Positions 1-6,062 are shown, numbered from the stretch's first letter. The stretch: DNA of 6,212 nt from an uncultured Succinatimonas sp. (GCA_900548485.1 URKL01000112.1:1-6212); one strand, 5' to 3'. Numbers and translations: made by a program. Notes: generated from the sequence alone by a model not told the origin.

Positions 1-29
1 GGTGCAAAGCGTGAATTTGTATAAATCAT
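1..29 (-). CDS. Possible 5' end of a divergent gene, glutamyl-tRNA synthetase-like start (partial)
   Basis: On the minus strand an ATG at 29-27 opens a frame running off the window edge and reading MIYTNSRFAP (the last two bases, CC, fix proline). Class I glutamyl-tRNA synthetases (GltX) and glutamyl-Q tRNA(Asp) synthetase (GluQ) begin with a few residues and then R-F-A-P-S-P-T/S-G, so both position and motif fit. A GGAAAA stretch just upstream could serve as a weak ribosome binding site, and a candidate promoter lies at 117-146. Only ten residues are visible and the match rests on four of them. In the opposite direction the same bases could equally be the tail of a plus-strand gene ending GAKREFV-stop at 24. 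Confidence 0.3.
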
Positions 30-116
30 ATTTTCCGTTGAACTATGGTGGAAGATTTAAACAATACTTTGTATTTTCAATATTTTTTAAAGATTCATAG
101 TAAATTTGTTACCTCT

Positions 117-146
117 TTTATAAACAGTAATCAATATCTAAGGCAA
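117..146 (-). promoter_or_regulatory. Candidate sigma-70 promoter reading leftward
   Basis: Read on the minus strand, TTGCCT (146-141) and TATAAA (122-117) are separated by 18 bases and would start transcription near 110, about 80 bases before the ATG at 29. The same TTGCCT -35 hexamer occurs in the predicted 6S RNA promoter at the other end of the window. In DNA this AT-rich, -10-like hexamers are common, so this is a candidate only. Confidence 0.3.
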
Positions 147-186
147 TTTGATCGCTAATAAGTATATTTCGCAATATTTCTTTAAT

Positions 187-199
187 AATCAATATATTA
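187..199 (+). promoter_or_regulatory. Candidate IHF binding site
   Basis: AATCAATATATTA matches the IHF consensus WATCAANNNNTTR at every defined position. A second copy at 129-141 (AATCAATATCTAA) misses by one base. CAATAT recurs five times between 78 and 226. The sites lie 50-120 bp upstream of the dyad before phnX, a normal distance for an architectural protein at a divergent control region. AT-richness makes chance matches likely. Confidence 0.22.
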
Positions 200-250
200 A
201 ACCATTTTACTCTATTTTAACAATATCTTTACTGTAGCATGATGCATATG

Positions 251-303
251 CTGTTATTTTCTGTTTTAATACACTTATACAAAATAAATACAGCAAATAA
301 CAG
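251..303. promoter_or_regulatory. Large dyad operator overlapping the operon promoter
   Basis: The left arm CTGTTATTTTCTGTTTTAAT (251-270) and the reverse complement of the right arm (303-284), CTGTTATTTGCTGTATTTAT, agree at 17 of 20 positions, including a perfect outer 9 bp. They flank a 13-bp centre (271-283). Each arm is itself a tandem pair of CTGT units 10 bp apart, about one helical turn, giving four half-sites. Possible -10 elements lie inside it (TTTAAT 265-270, TATACA 276-281), and neither has a good -35, as at many activator-dependent promoters. The dyad ends 8 bases before the phnX Shine-Dalgarno. The layout suggests binding of a regulator as two dimers; the regulator is not in the window. 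An RNA hairpin is less likely, since transcription probably starts within the dyad. Confidence 0.5.
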
Positions 304-311
304 TATACAGT

Positions 312-316
312 AAGGG
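312..316 (+). promoter_or_regulatory. Ribosome binding site that fixes the phnX start
   Basis: AAGGG lies 7 bases before the ATG at 324. The in-frame TTG at 318 would be only one base from it, so 324 is the start. Confidence 0.75.
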
Positions 317-323
317 ATTGATT

Positions 324-1121
324 ATGACTTCAAACAATATTCAATTAGTTGTCTTCGATTGGGCAGGCACTACCGTTGACTATGGCTCAAGTGCTCCAAA
401 TCATGTTTTTAATAAAGTTTTCAAAGCTCATGGCATTAACTTAACTAATGAACAAATCAATGCGCCCATGGGAATGGAAAAGAAAAGCCATATTAGAACA
501 TTACTTCAATTACCTGAGGCTTCAGAACAATTTAAGAAATTAAATGGAAGAGACTTCAACGAAAATGACGTTAATGAACTTTATCTTGAATTTGAAGAAA
601 CTCTTTTTAAAGTTGTCGCCGAATATAGCACCCCAATCGATGGTGTAGTTAACACAGTTGAAAGCTTAAAAAATAAAGGTATCAAGATTGGCTCAACCAC
701 AGGCTACACCAGTCAAATGATGGAAAAAGTGGTTAAGAGAGCAAATGACTTGGGATACAAGCCTGATTGTATTGTTACCCCAGATGTAACTGGAGCAAGT
801 CGTCCAACACCTTTCATGCTTTTTGAATGCATGAGACAAATGAATGTTTATCCTGCTAACAAGGTTGTAAAAGTTGGTGACACTATCGTTGATATTCTTG
901 AGGGCAAAAATGCAGGCGCCTATTCTGTAGGTATTTTGCAAGGATCAAATCTTTTAGGTCTTTCAAAAGAAGAATATGACCATCTTGATGAAACAACTTT
1001 AAAACAAAAGAAAGAAGAAGCTAGACAAAAATATTTCGCTGCAGGTGCCGACTATGTAATCGACAGCATCACAGATTTACTTCCTCTAATTGATAGCATC
1101 AATGCCCAAAATATCCAATAA
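324..1121 (+). CDS. phnX: Phosphonoacetaldehyde hydrolase (phosphonatase)
   Basis: This cytosolic HAD-superfamily enzyme hydrolyses the C-P bond of phosphonoacetaldehyde to acetaldehyde and phosphate. The protein has 265 residues, normal for the family. Key residues fall at the positions known from the Bacillus cereus enzyme: the nucleophile D12 in FDWAGTTVDYG (with A14, the phosphonatase variant of the HAD DxD motif), the Schiff-base lysine K53 in MGMEKKSHIR, and the acidic magnesium-site motif GDTIVD with D186 and D190. The helical cap spans roughly residues 20-100, and the STTGY motif (124-128) supplies the HAD motif 2 serine/threonine. It is the first gene of the operon; the next gene starts 10 bases after its stop, with its ribosome binding site touching the stop codon. 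Its usual partner phnW, which would make the substrate from 2-aminoethylphosphonate, is not in the window. Confidence 0.96.
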   Translation: MTSNNIQLVVFDWAGTTVDYGSSAPNHVFNKVFKAHGINLTNEQINAPMGMEKKSHIRTLLQLPEASEQFKKLNGRDFNENDVNELYLEFEETLFKVVAEYSTPIDGVVNTVESLKNKGIKIGSTTGYTSQMMEKVVKRANDLGYKPDCIVTPDVTGASRPTPFMLFECMRQMNVYPANKVVKVGDTIVDILEGKNAGAYSVGILQGSNLLGLSKEEYDHLDETTLKQKKEEARQKYFAAGADYVIDSITDLLPLIDSINAQNIQ

Positions 1122-1227
1122 GAGGTTTTTTATGAACAATTATTATAATCCAGTTCATTGTATCGAAGGGTTTAACTGCATTGATGAACTTTTAGGACTA
1201 ATAAAAGGCACTAATGCCCAAAATATC
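1101..1227 (+). repeat. 15-bp direct repeat in phnX end and dehydrogenase start
   Basis: AATGCCCAAAATATC occurs at 1101-1115 (last codons of phnX) and at 1213-1227 (codons 28-32 of the dehydrogenase), 112 bp apart. In both genes it is read in the same phase and encodes NAQNI. Feature limits span both copies. Confidence 0.7.
1121..1125 (+). promoter_or_regulatory. Ribosome binding site that fixes the dehydrogenase start
   Basis: AGAGG, beginning on the last base of the phnX stop codon, lies 6 bases before the ATG at 1132. An upstream in-frame ATG at 1090 lies inside phnX, has no such site and would add 14 residues before the family's normal N-terminus. Confidence 0.75.
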
Positions 1228-2250
1228 TTAACCTTAGTTTGGTCAGACTCCGTACTGCAATTAGATATTTTTAATCAAATCTTAAGAGAAAAAGGGGTAA
1301 ACCTTAAAGCATTAACTTTAACTTTTTCAAATCCTACAATTGATGATTTATTTGATACTTATCTAAAAACAAAAAACTTTAATGCAGATTTAATCATCGG
1401 TGTAGGTGGCGGTTCAATTCTTGATGTGACAAAGTCTCTTTGCACATTAAAAGGATTGGAAATCAAAAATGTTGATGAGTTAAGAGACATCATCATTAAC
1501 AAAAGTTTTGCAAATTCCAAAACTCCCTGGATTGGAATTCCCACAACAGCCGGAACTGGTAGTGAAGTTACCTGTTGGGCAACCATTTGGGATCCTAACC
1601 AAGAAGCAAAACGCTCTGTAGAAAGCAAAGACAATTATGCAAAATTTGCTTTAGTTGATCCAAGCCTTACTAAAAATATTCCTGTGTCTCTTGGGGTTTC
1701 ATCGGCACTAGATGCGCTAGCTCATGCCATAGAAGCGTATTGGGCTAAAGCTACAAATGTTGTTTCAAGAGCTCATGCTATTGCTGCGATTAAAATCATT
1801 AAAAATAATTTAAATGATTTATTAGATGGAAAAAATACTGCTCATGAAGCAATGGCAAAAGGAAGCATGCTTGCCGGACTTGCTTTTAGTAATACCAAAA
1901 CTACAGCCTGCCATTCTATTTCATATCCATTAACAATGCATTACAACATTCCTCATGGTGTAGCTGTAAGTATGCTTCTAGGAGAAGTATTTAAACTTAA
2001 TTTTAATTATATAGACGACAGTAAAAATCTTTTAGATGCCCTAGGTGTAAATAGCCCTGATGAATTAAAAGAATTTATAAAAGACATCATGACTAAAGCA
2101 AATATCAAAAACAAACTTTCGTTGTGGGGAGCAAAAGAAACAGACATAGAAAAACTTGTACCTTTGTGTATCACCAAAGGTCGCGCAGATAACAATCCAT
2201 GTGAACTTACAAATGAAAATCTCAAGGAAATTTTAAAAGCTATATTTTAA
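1132..2250 (+). CDS. Iron-containing alcohol dehydrogenase, phosphonate-operon type
   Basis: A 372-residue group III (iron-dependent) NAD(P)-linked alcohol dehydrogenase. Residues 1-180 form the nucleotide-binding half, with GGGSILD at 92-98 and PTTAGTGSEVT at 137-147. The C-terminal half holds all four metal ligands, D194, H198, H261 and H275, with the same spacing (4, 63, 14) as in E. coli FucO. The N-terminus NNYYNPV resembles the family members found beside phosphonate genes, including phosphonoacetaldehyde reductases of phosphonate biosynthesis. Given its place between phnX and the transporter, it may (a) reduce the acetaldehyde released by PhnX to ethanol, or (b) interconvert 2-hydroxyethylphosphonate and phosphonoacetaldehyde and so feed PhnX. 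The fold and cofactor class are certain; the substrate is inferred from context. The gene lies 10 bases after phnX and 27 before phnD. Confidence 0.9.
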   Translation: MNNYYNPVHCIEGFNCIDELLGLIKGTNAQNILTLVWSDSVLQLDIFNQILREKGVNLKALTLTFSNPTIDDLFDTYLKTKNFNADLIIGVGGGSILDVTKSLCTLKGLEIKNVDELRDIIINKSFANSKTPWIGIPTTAGTGSEVTCWATIWDPNQEAKRSVESKDNYAKFALVDPSLTKNIPVSLGVSSALDALAHAIEAYWAKATNVVSRAHAIAAIKIIKNNLNDLLDGKNTAHEAMAKGSMLAGLAFSNTKTTACHSISYPLTMHYNIPHGVAVSMLLGEVFKLNFNYIDDSKNLLDALGVNSPDELKEFIKDIMTKANIKNKLSLWGAKETDIEKLVPLCITKGRADNNPCELTNENLKEILKAIF

Positions 2251-2277
2251 GTTCACAAACAACAAAAGGACCAAAAA

Positions 2278-3216
2278 ATGAAATCTTTACATACATTAAA
2301 AAAATCAACAATTGCTCTATTATTAGGAACAGCCTTATTAACAGCTTGTGGTGACGAGAAAACTCAGGTTGCATCAACAAACATCGGTGGCGATGATGGC
2401 GTATTTACAATTGCCTATGCCCCAAATGAATCAACACCAGCTAGTGCAGATGCAAGAAAAGGCTTAGCTAAAGATCTTGAAAAATATTTAGGTTGTAAAG
2501 TTGAAGAAATTCAATCCACTGATTATAACGCTATTGTTGAGTCTTTAAGAACAGGCAAAGCAGAAATGGCTTATATGGGATCACAGGCTTTAGCTTTAGG
2601 TCGATCAAGAACAAAGATTGAGCCTATCGCTATGAAGGCAGCAAATGGTATTAAAGAAAACGCAATTTACCATTCTGTATTTATTACCCAAAGTGATAAC
2701 CATGCCATCAACTCTTTAGCTGATTTTGCAGGTAAAACCATAGCCTTTGTTGATCCTGGTTCAACCTCAGGAAACCTCGTTCCTACAGCAGAAATCATCA
2801 ATCAATTAGCTGATCTAAAACTAACCTCTGATGCTTTGCACACTAATAAAAAATTCTTTGAAGCAGTAAGTTTCTCTGGCTCTCATCAGGCCGGACTTCA
2901 AGCTGTAATAAAAGGCGATGTTGATATTGCACCTATTTCCGATCAGATTTTAGCATCAGAAATTGAACATGGTAATGCATCAAAAGACAGCGTAAAAATT
3001 GTCTACGAGTCTGCACCAATTCCTGCTGAATGTGTCGTTGTAGCAGAACAAGTATCCGAAGAGAACAAAAAGAAACTTCAAGACTTCTTAGTTAAGTATG
3101 ACAACGAAGATTATTTCTCTAATGTCATCAAATTACCAAAAAGTCGTTTTGTTGAAGCCTCTATGGCTGATTATGAAAAGATTATTGAATTAAATAAAAT
3201 CATAAACGAACTTTAA
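2278..3216 (+). CDS. phnD: Phosphonate ABC transporter substrate-binding lipoprotein
   Basis: This is the extracytoplasmic receptor that binds a phosphonate and delivers it to the PhnE permeases. It has 312 residues. Residues 1-23 form a lipoprotein signal peptide: K2, K8, K9, a hydrophobic run TIALLLGTALL and the lipobox L21-T22-A23-C24, with the lipid attached at C24. The PhnD/periplasmic phosphonate-binding fold follows, starting FTIAYAPNESTP (43-54), with YMGSQALALG (99-108), the ligand-loop motif DPGSTSGNLVP (159-169) and SGSHQAGLQAV (200-210) followed by GDVDIAPISD (213-222). The ATG has an AAAGGA site 7 bases upstream. The exact ligand (2-aminoethyl-, 2-hydroxyethyl- or another phosphonate) cannot be read from the sequence; the neighbouring phnX points to a two-carbon compound. 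The stop codon overlaps by one base an alternative ATG for phnC. Confidence 0.93.
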   Translation: MKSLHTLKKSTIALLLGTALLTACGDEKTQVASTNIGGDDGVFTIAYAPNESTPASADARKGLAKDLEKYLGCKVEEIQSTDYNAIVESLRTGKAEMAYMGSQALALGRSRTKIEPIAMKAANGIKENAIYHSVFITQSDNHAINSLADFAGKTIAFVDPGSTSGNLVPTAEIINQLADLKLTSDALHTNKKFFEAVSFSGSHQAGLQAVIKGDVDIAPISDQILASEIEHGNASKDSVKIVYESAPIPAECVVVAEQVSEENKKKLQDFLVKYDNEDYFSNVIKLPKSRFVEASMADYEKIIELNKIINEL

Positions 3217-3239
3217 TGAATTCGGAACATGTAAGTTAT

Positions 3240-4022
3240 ATGAAAACTGTTTTAAAATTTGACCACGTGTCAAAATCATACTCAAATGGCGTACATGCTC
3301 TTAATGATGTCACATTTGAGGTAAAAGAAGGCGAGTTTATTTCCATCATAGGACCATCGGGCTCTGGTAAATCAACCTTACTTCGCTCTATCAATAAGTT
3401 AATTCCTATTACAGATGGAAAAATATTTTTAAAAGATGCAAAGATCTCTTCTTTACGCGGAAAAAGTCTGCGTAATGCAAGACGTCAAATTGGAATGATC
3501 TTCCAAAACTACAATCTTGTGTATTCCCTATCTGTTTTACAAAATGTTTTGCATGGCAGATTAGGATATATGAACGGCTTTAAAGGTCTTTTAGGAATGT
3601 ACAAAGAGTCAGATAAAGTTGAGGCTTTACAAATTTTAGAAGAGCTAGGCCTGTCTAAATTTGCTTACAACAGAGCTTCTGATTTATCTGGAGGACAAAA
3701 ACAAAGAGTGGGTATTGCAAGAGCTATTATGCAAAAACCAGATATTCTTTTATGCGATGAACCAATAGCATCGCTTGATCCTTCTAGTGCCAAAACCATT
3801 ATGGATCTGCTAAAGGACATGACTGCAAAACGCAATATTGCGTGCATTGTTAACCTTCATCAATTAGATGTTGCTATTAACTACTCTAATCGCATCATCG
3901 GCTTATCTAAAGGAAATATTGTATTTAATGATATCCCTGATAATTTAAATGACAGTGCCATTGAAACTATCTATGGCACTAAAAGCGAAAATCTAATGAT
4001 AGGTCGTACCAAAAATGTCTAG
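3240..4022 (+). CDS. phnC: Phosphonate ABC transporter ATP-binding protein
   Basis: The ATPase that drives import through PhnE, on the cytoplasmic face of the inner membrane. It has 260 residues with a complete set of ABC motifs: Walker A GPSGSGKST (38-46), Q-loop Q89 in MIFQNYNL, signature LSGGQKQRVGIARA (149-162), Walker B ILLCDEP (169-175) with catalytic E174, D-loop SLD (178-180) and switch H207 in NLHQ. I chose the ATG at 3240 because MKTVLKFDHVSKSY aligns with PhnC N-termini such as E. coli MQTIIRVEKLAKTF. The alternative ATG at 3216 shares one base with the phnD stop and adds eight residues (MNSEHVSY). It has no Shine-Dalgarno, though stop-start coupling could work; the 3240 start itself has only a distant GGA (3224-3226). 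The 3' end overlaps phnE1 by 8 bases. Confidence 0.93.
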   Translation: MKTVLKFDHVSKSYSNGVHALNDVTFEVKEGEFISIIGPSGSGKSTLLRSINKLIPITDGKIFLKDAKISSLRGKSLRNARRQIGMIFQNYNLVYSLSVLQNVLHGRLGYMNGFKGLLGMYKESDKVEALQILEELGLSKFAYNRASDLSGGQKQRVGIARAIMQKPDILLCDEPIASLDPSSAKTIMDLLKDMTAKRNIACIVNLHQLDVAINYSNRIIGLSKGNIVFNDIPDNLNDSAIETIYGTKSENLMIGRTKNV

Positions 4023-4812
4023 AATACCTGTCATATCAAAAGATTTAAAAAAGATTTATACATTCTTTTTAATTGCGATTGTAATCTTATTCTCAATATC
4101 AACTTATGTAACTAATTTTAATGGAATTACATTAGTAAAACACTTTGATTCAATTTATAAATTTATAAGTGAGGATTTCTTTCCACCTAAGTTGCCCAAG
4201 GCCTCAAAAATTCCTGATATTTTAGAAAGTGTGTTAGTTACATTAGCTATTGCCATGTCTTCAACAACACTTGCAGCTATATTTGCTTTTTTAGTTGGAT
4301 TATTTGGCAGTGAAAGAATTTCACCTTATCCCAAGGTTGCAAAATTTGTTCGTGGATTTGCAACTTTTTTAAGAAATATTCCTGCATTAGTATGGGCTTT
4401 TATCTTGTTCTCTTCTTTAGGAATTGGTACGGGTGTAAGTTTCATAGCGCTTACAATTACAAGCTTTGCCTTTATGACCAGAGCCTTTGTTGAGACTATG
4501 GAAGATGTATCAAATGATTGTGTTGAGAGCTTAGAAACCGTAGGAGCAACTTTTCCTCAAAGAGTTTATCACGCAATATTGCCATCATGTTTATCTGGCT
4601 TTATATCATGGTACTTATACTGCATTGAAGTAAATATCAGAGCATCAACTATAGTTGGAATGGTTGGCGGTGGAGGTGTAGGTTTGGTTCTATTTTCATA
4701 CATAAAAACCTTTCAATACAATATCGCCTTTAGCATTATTCTTGTTATCGCATTGATGGTAATTTTAGTAGACCAGTTAACCAACAAATTACGCAAAGAG
4801 ATTTTAAAATGA
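4015..4812 (+). CDS. phnE: Phosphonate ABC transporter permease, first subunit
   Basis: An inner-membrane channel subunit of 265 residues. Hydrophobic segments lie at about 14-32, 70-97, 120-138, 139-158, 190-204 and 236-253. The ATPase-docking EAA loop is at 171-190, starting ESLETVG and ending ILP. It also has the family sequences RNIPALVWA (120-128) and NIRASTIVGMVGGGGVG (207-223). The ATG lies inside the end of phnC (8-base overlap) with only a weak AGG 11 bases upstream, so translation is probably coupled to phnC. Its stop overlaps the next start as ATGA. Because a second, clearly different PhnE follows, the channel is most likely a PhnE1/PhnE2 heterodimer rather than a homodimer. Confidence 0.93.
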   Translation: MSRIPVISKDLKKIYTFFLIAIVILFSISTYVTNFNGITLVKHFDSIYKFISEDFFPPKLPKASKIPDILESVLVTLAIAMSSTTLAAIFAFLVGLFGSERISPYPKVAKFVRGFATFLRNIPALVWAFILFSSLGIGTGVSFIALTITSFAFMTRAFVETMEDVSNDCVESLETVGATFPQRVYHAILPSCLSGFISWYLYCIEVNIRASTIVGMVGGGGVGLVLFSYIKTFQYNIAFSIILVIALMVILVDQLTNKLRKEILK

Positions 4813-5642
4813 CAGAATTAGCTTGCTACAACGAAAGTCCAAGAGCTTTTCAAAATAATCAAAAAAAGATCCCGATTAAATGTAAACAAAGAAATAAATC
4901 AATTTCAATATTTCTGTGGAGTGCACTTACATTAGCTATTTTAAGTTTTTGCTATCTTGATGTTGACTGGTCAAAAACAGTCTCAAGAATGCCTGACATT
5001 GCAACAGTTTTTTGGAATTTAGGTCATTTTAACTTTAATGAAACACAATTAATACTAGAGGCTCTACTAGATACAATTTGTATTGCTGTTTTATCATTAC
5101 TATACAGCCTAGTACTAGGAGTGATCTTTGGAATGTTAGCAGCTAGAAACGTGTTTAAAATAAACGCATTATCAATCTTTACTCAAGCATTCTTTTCATT
5201 TTTAAGAGCTGTACCGACACCAATATGGGTGCTTTTAATGTTAGTTTGCTTTGGAATGGGGCCTGAGGCTGGTGTTGCTGGACTTTGTATACATACCACA
5301 GCCTTTTTTACCAAATCATTTGCTCAAAGTTTTGAAAGCATTCCTGATGAAACTTTAGAGGCTCTTGAAACTACTGGCACATCAAAAATAAATGTATTTT
5401 TTAATGCTGTATTACCAGCTGCCTTTTCACAGATAGTGGCATGGTGCGGAATGCGACTTGAAATCAATTTTTCAGAATGCGCAATTTTAGGTATGGTTGG
5501 TGCTGGTGGCGTAGGTTTTGTAATTGCTAATAGTTTACATGGCTATGATTACGGAACTGCAGGATTTGCAATTTTACTTGTATTTATCACAGCATATTCT
5601 ATTGAAAGATTATTCGTAAACATTAAGAAAAAATTTAGCTAA
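4809..5642 (+). CDS. phnE: Phosphonate ABC transporter permease, second subunit
   Basis: The second channel subunit, 277 residues, diverged from the first. It begins with a polar, basic stretch of about 32 residues (C6, C25 and several lysines) that PhnE1 lacks. Hydrophobic segments follow at about 32-50, 86-112, 125-147, 152-172, 198-215 and 248-268. The EAA loop is at 184-203, starting EALETTG and ending VLP, so it should also contact PhnC. RAVPTPIW (133-140) matches the PhnE family. Near the C-terminus the usual NxRAST is replaced by NFSECA (220-225) before the conserved ILGMVGAGGVG. The start overlaps the phnE1 stop in an ATGA, and AAGAG sits about 8 bases upstream. It is the last gene of the operon; the terminator hairpin begins 29 bases after the stop. 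Confidence 0.92.
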   Translation: MTELACYNESPRAFQNNQKKIPIKCKQRNKSISIFLWSALTLAILSFCYLDVDWSKTVSRMPDIATVFWNLGHFNFNETQLILEALLDTICIAVLSLLYSLVLGVIFGMLAARNVFKINALSIFTQAFFSFLRAVPTPIWVLLMLVCFGMGPEAGVAGLCIHTTAFFTKSFAQSFESIPDETLEALETTGTSKINVFFNAVLPAAFSQIVAWCGMRLEINFSECAILGMVGAGGVGFVIANSLHGYDYGTAGFAILLVFITAYSIERLFVNIKKKFS

Positions 5643-5670
5643 TAATCATCTCTATCGACAACTAATATCT

Positions 5671-5698
5671 GGGCTGATCATTTGATCGGCCTTTTTTT
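5671..5698 (+). terminator. Rho-independent terminator of the phn operon
   Basis: GGCTGATC (5672-5679), loop ATTT (5680-5683) and GATCGGCC (5684-5691) form an 8-bp stem with one T-G wobble, followed directly by seven Ts (5692-5698). It lies 29 bases after the phnE2 stop. On the opposite strand the hairpin is not followed by a T-run, so it should not stop transcripts coming from ssrS. Confidence 0.92.
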
Positions 5699-5769
5699 GA
5701 TAAAAGAAAAATTAGGACTAGAAACTTGTAATTTGGTAAAAAATAGAGTTTAAACTGAGAGGAAATTTA

Positions 5770-5841
5770 GTGCAATTTGCACCTATTTCAGACAGCAATT
5801 ATCTAATAACAAAAGCCCTAAGACTTTGCTTTGAAAACTAA
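5770..5841 (+). CDS. Doubtful 23-codon ORF with a good ribosome binding site
   Basis: A GTG at 5770 is preceded by GAGAGG (5757-5762) at 7 bases and opens a frame encoding MQFAPISDSNYLITKALRL and four further residues, with its stop at 5839-5841. It lies beyond the operon terminator. The only promoter I can suggest is weak (TTGTAA 5726-5731, TTTAAA 5749-5754). I recognise no family. It may be a real small protein, a remnant or chance; nothing beyond the ribosome binding site supports it. Confidence 0.15.
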   Translation: MQFAPISDSNYLITKALRLCFEN

Positions 5842-5872
5842 AAAAAGATTTAATAAAAGAAGATAAGAGATG

Positions 5873-6062
5873 AAGAAGTCAAGCCCCGAAAGTGAATCTG
5901 CCGTTTATGACTTCTTGAACCAGTACGTTCAAAATGGCATCAAAGGGCAACTTAGGCTCCTTATTTAAAATAAGTATGCTCACCATTACCTGTAGACACC
6001 GAAGTCTTATATTATCGGCTCAGAGTTCAAACAGCTGGATTTCACTCCAGGGTTAACTTGTT
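5873..6062 (-). ncRNA. ssrS: 6S RNA, global inhibitor of sigma-70 RNA polymerase
   Basis: 6S RNA mimics an open promoter, sequesters the housekeeping RNA polymerase in slow growth, and is released when polymerase copies a short pRNA from it. Read on the minus strand, CTGAGCCGAT (6023-6014) and GGTGAGCAT (5984-5976) are identical to blocks of E. coli 6S RNA in the same order. The fold agrees. A long imperfect closing stem pairs about 6062-6024 with 5873-5912 (core CCCTGGAGTGAA with TTCACTTTCGGGG). The central bubble has the typical 3'-side hairpin TTGAAC-GTACTG-GTTCAA (5932-5915). The terminal arm is built from GGTGTC/GATGCC, GGTAA/TTGCC and a CTTATT-TTA-AATAAG tip (5974-5960). The length of about 190 nt compares with 184 in E. 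coli. Ends are set by the stem and uncertain by about 10 nt. It is convergent with the phn operon. Confidence 0.9.

Noticed and set aside
2..109. Open plus-strand frame at the left edge
   Set aside because: About 35 codons of AT-driven composition with no motif, and it conflicts with the better minus-strand RFAP start.
148..161. FNR-like site beginning TTGAT
   Set aside because: The second half reads AATAA instead of ATCAA; only one half-site fits.
251..268. Pho box-like CTGTTATTTTCTGTTTTA
   Set aside because: The two CTGT units are 10 bp apart rather than the 11 bp of a Pho box, and the symmetrical right arm shows it belongs to a larger dyad.
693..941. Minus-strand ORF inside phnX, and similar ones in the dehydrogenase and phnC
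   Set aside because: All are opposite well-conserved genes, lack ribosome binding sites and have no recognisable motifs; shadow frames.
5770..5782. Palindrome GTGCAA-T-TTGCAC
   Set aside because: A 6-bp perfect dyad is expected about once by chance in a window of this size; no context supports an operator.
5777..5789. TTGCACCTATTTC shared with phnD at 2927-2939
   Set aside because: Only 13 bases match, with no extended similarity on either side; too weak to call a duplicated phnD fragment.
5870..5968. Plus-strand ORF of 32 codons starting MKKSSPESES
   Set aside because: It is exactly antisense to the 6S RNA; its unusual composition is explained by the structured RNA on the other strand.
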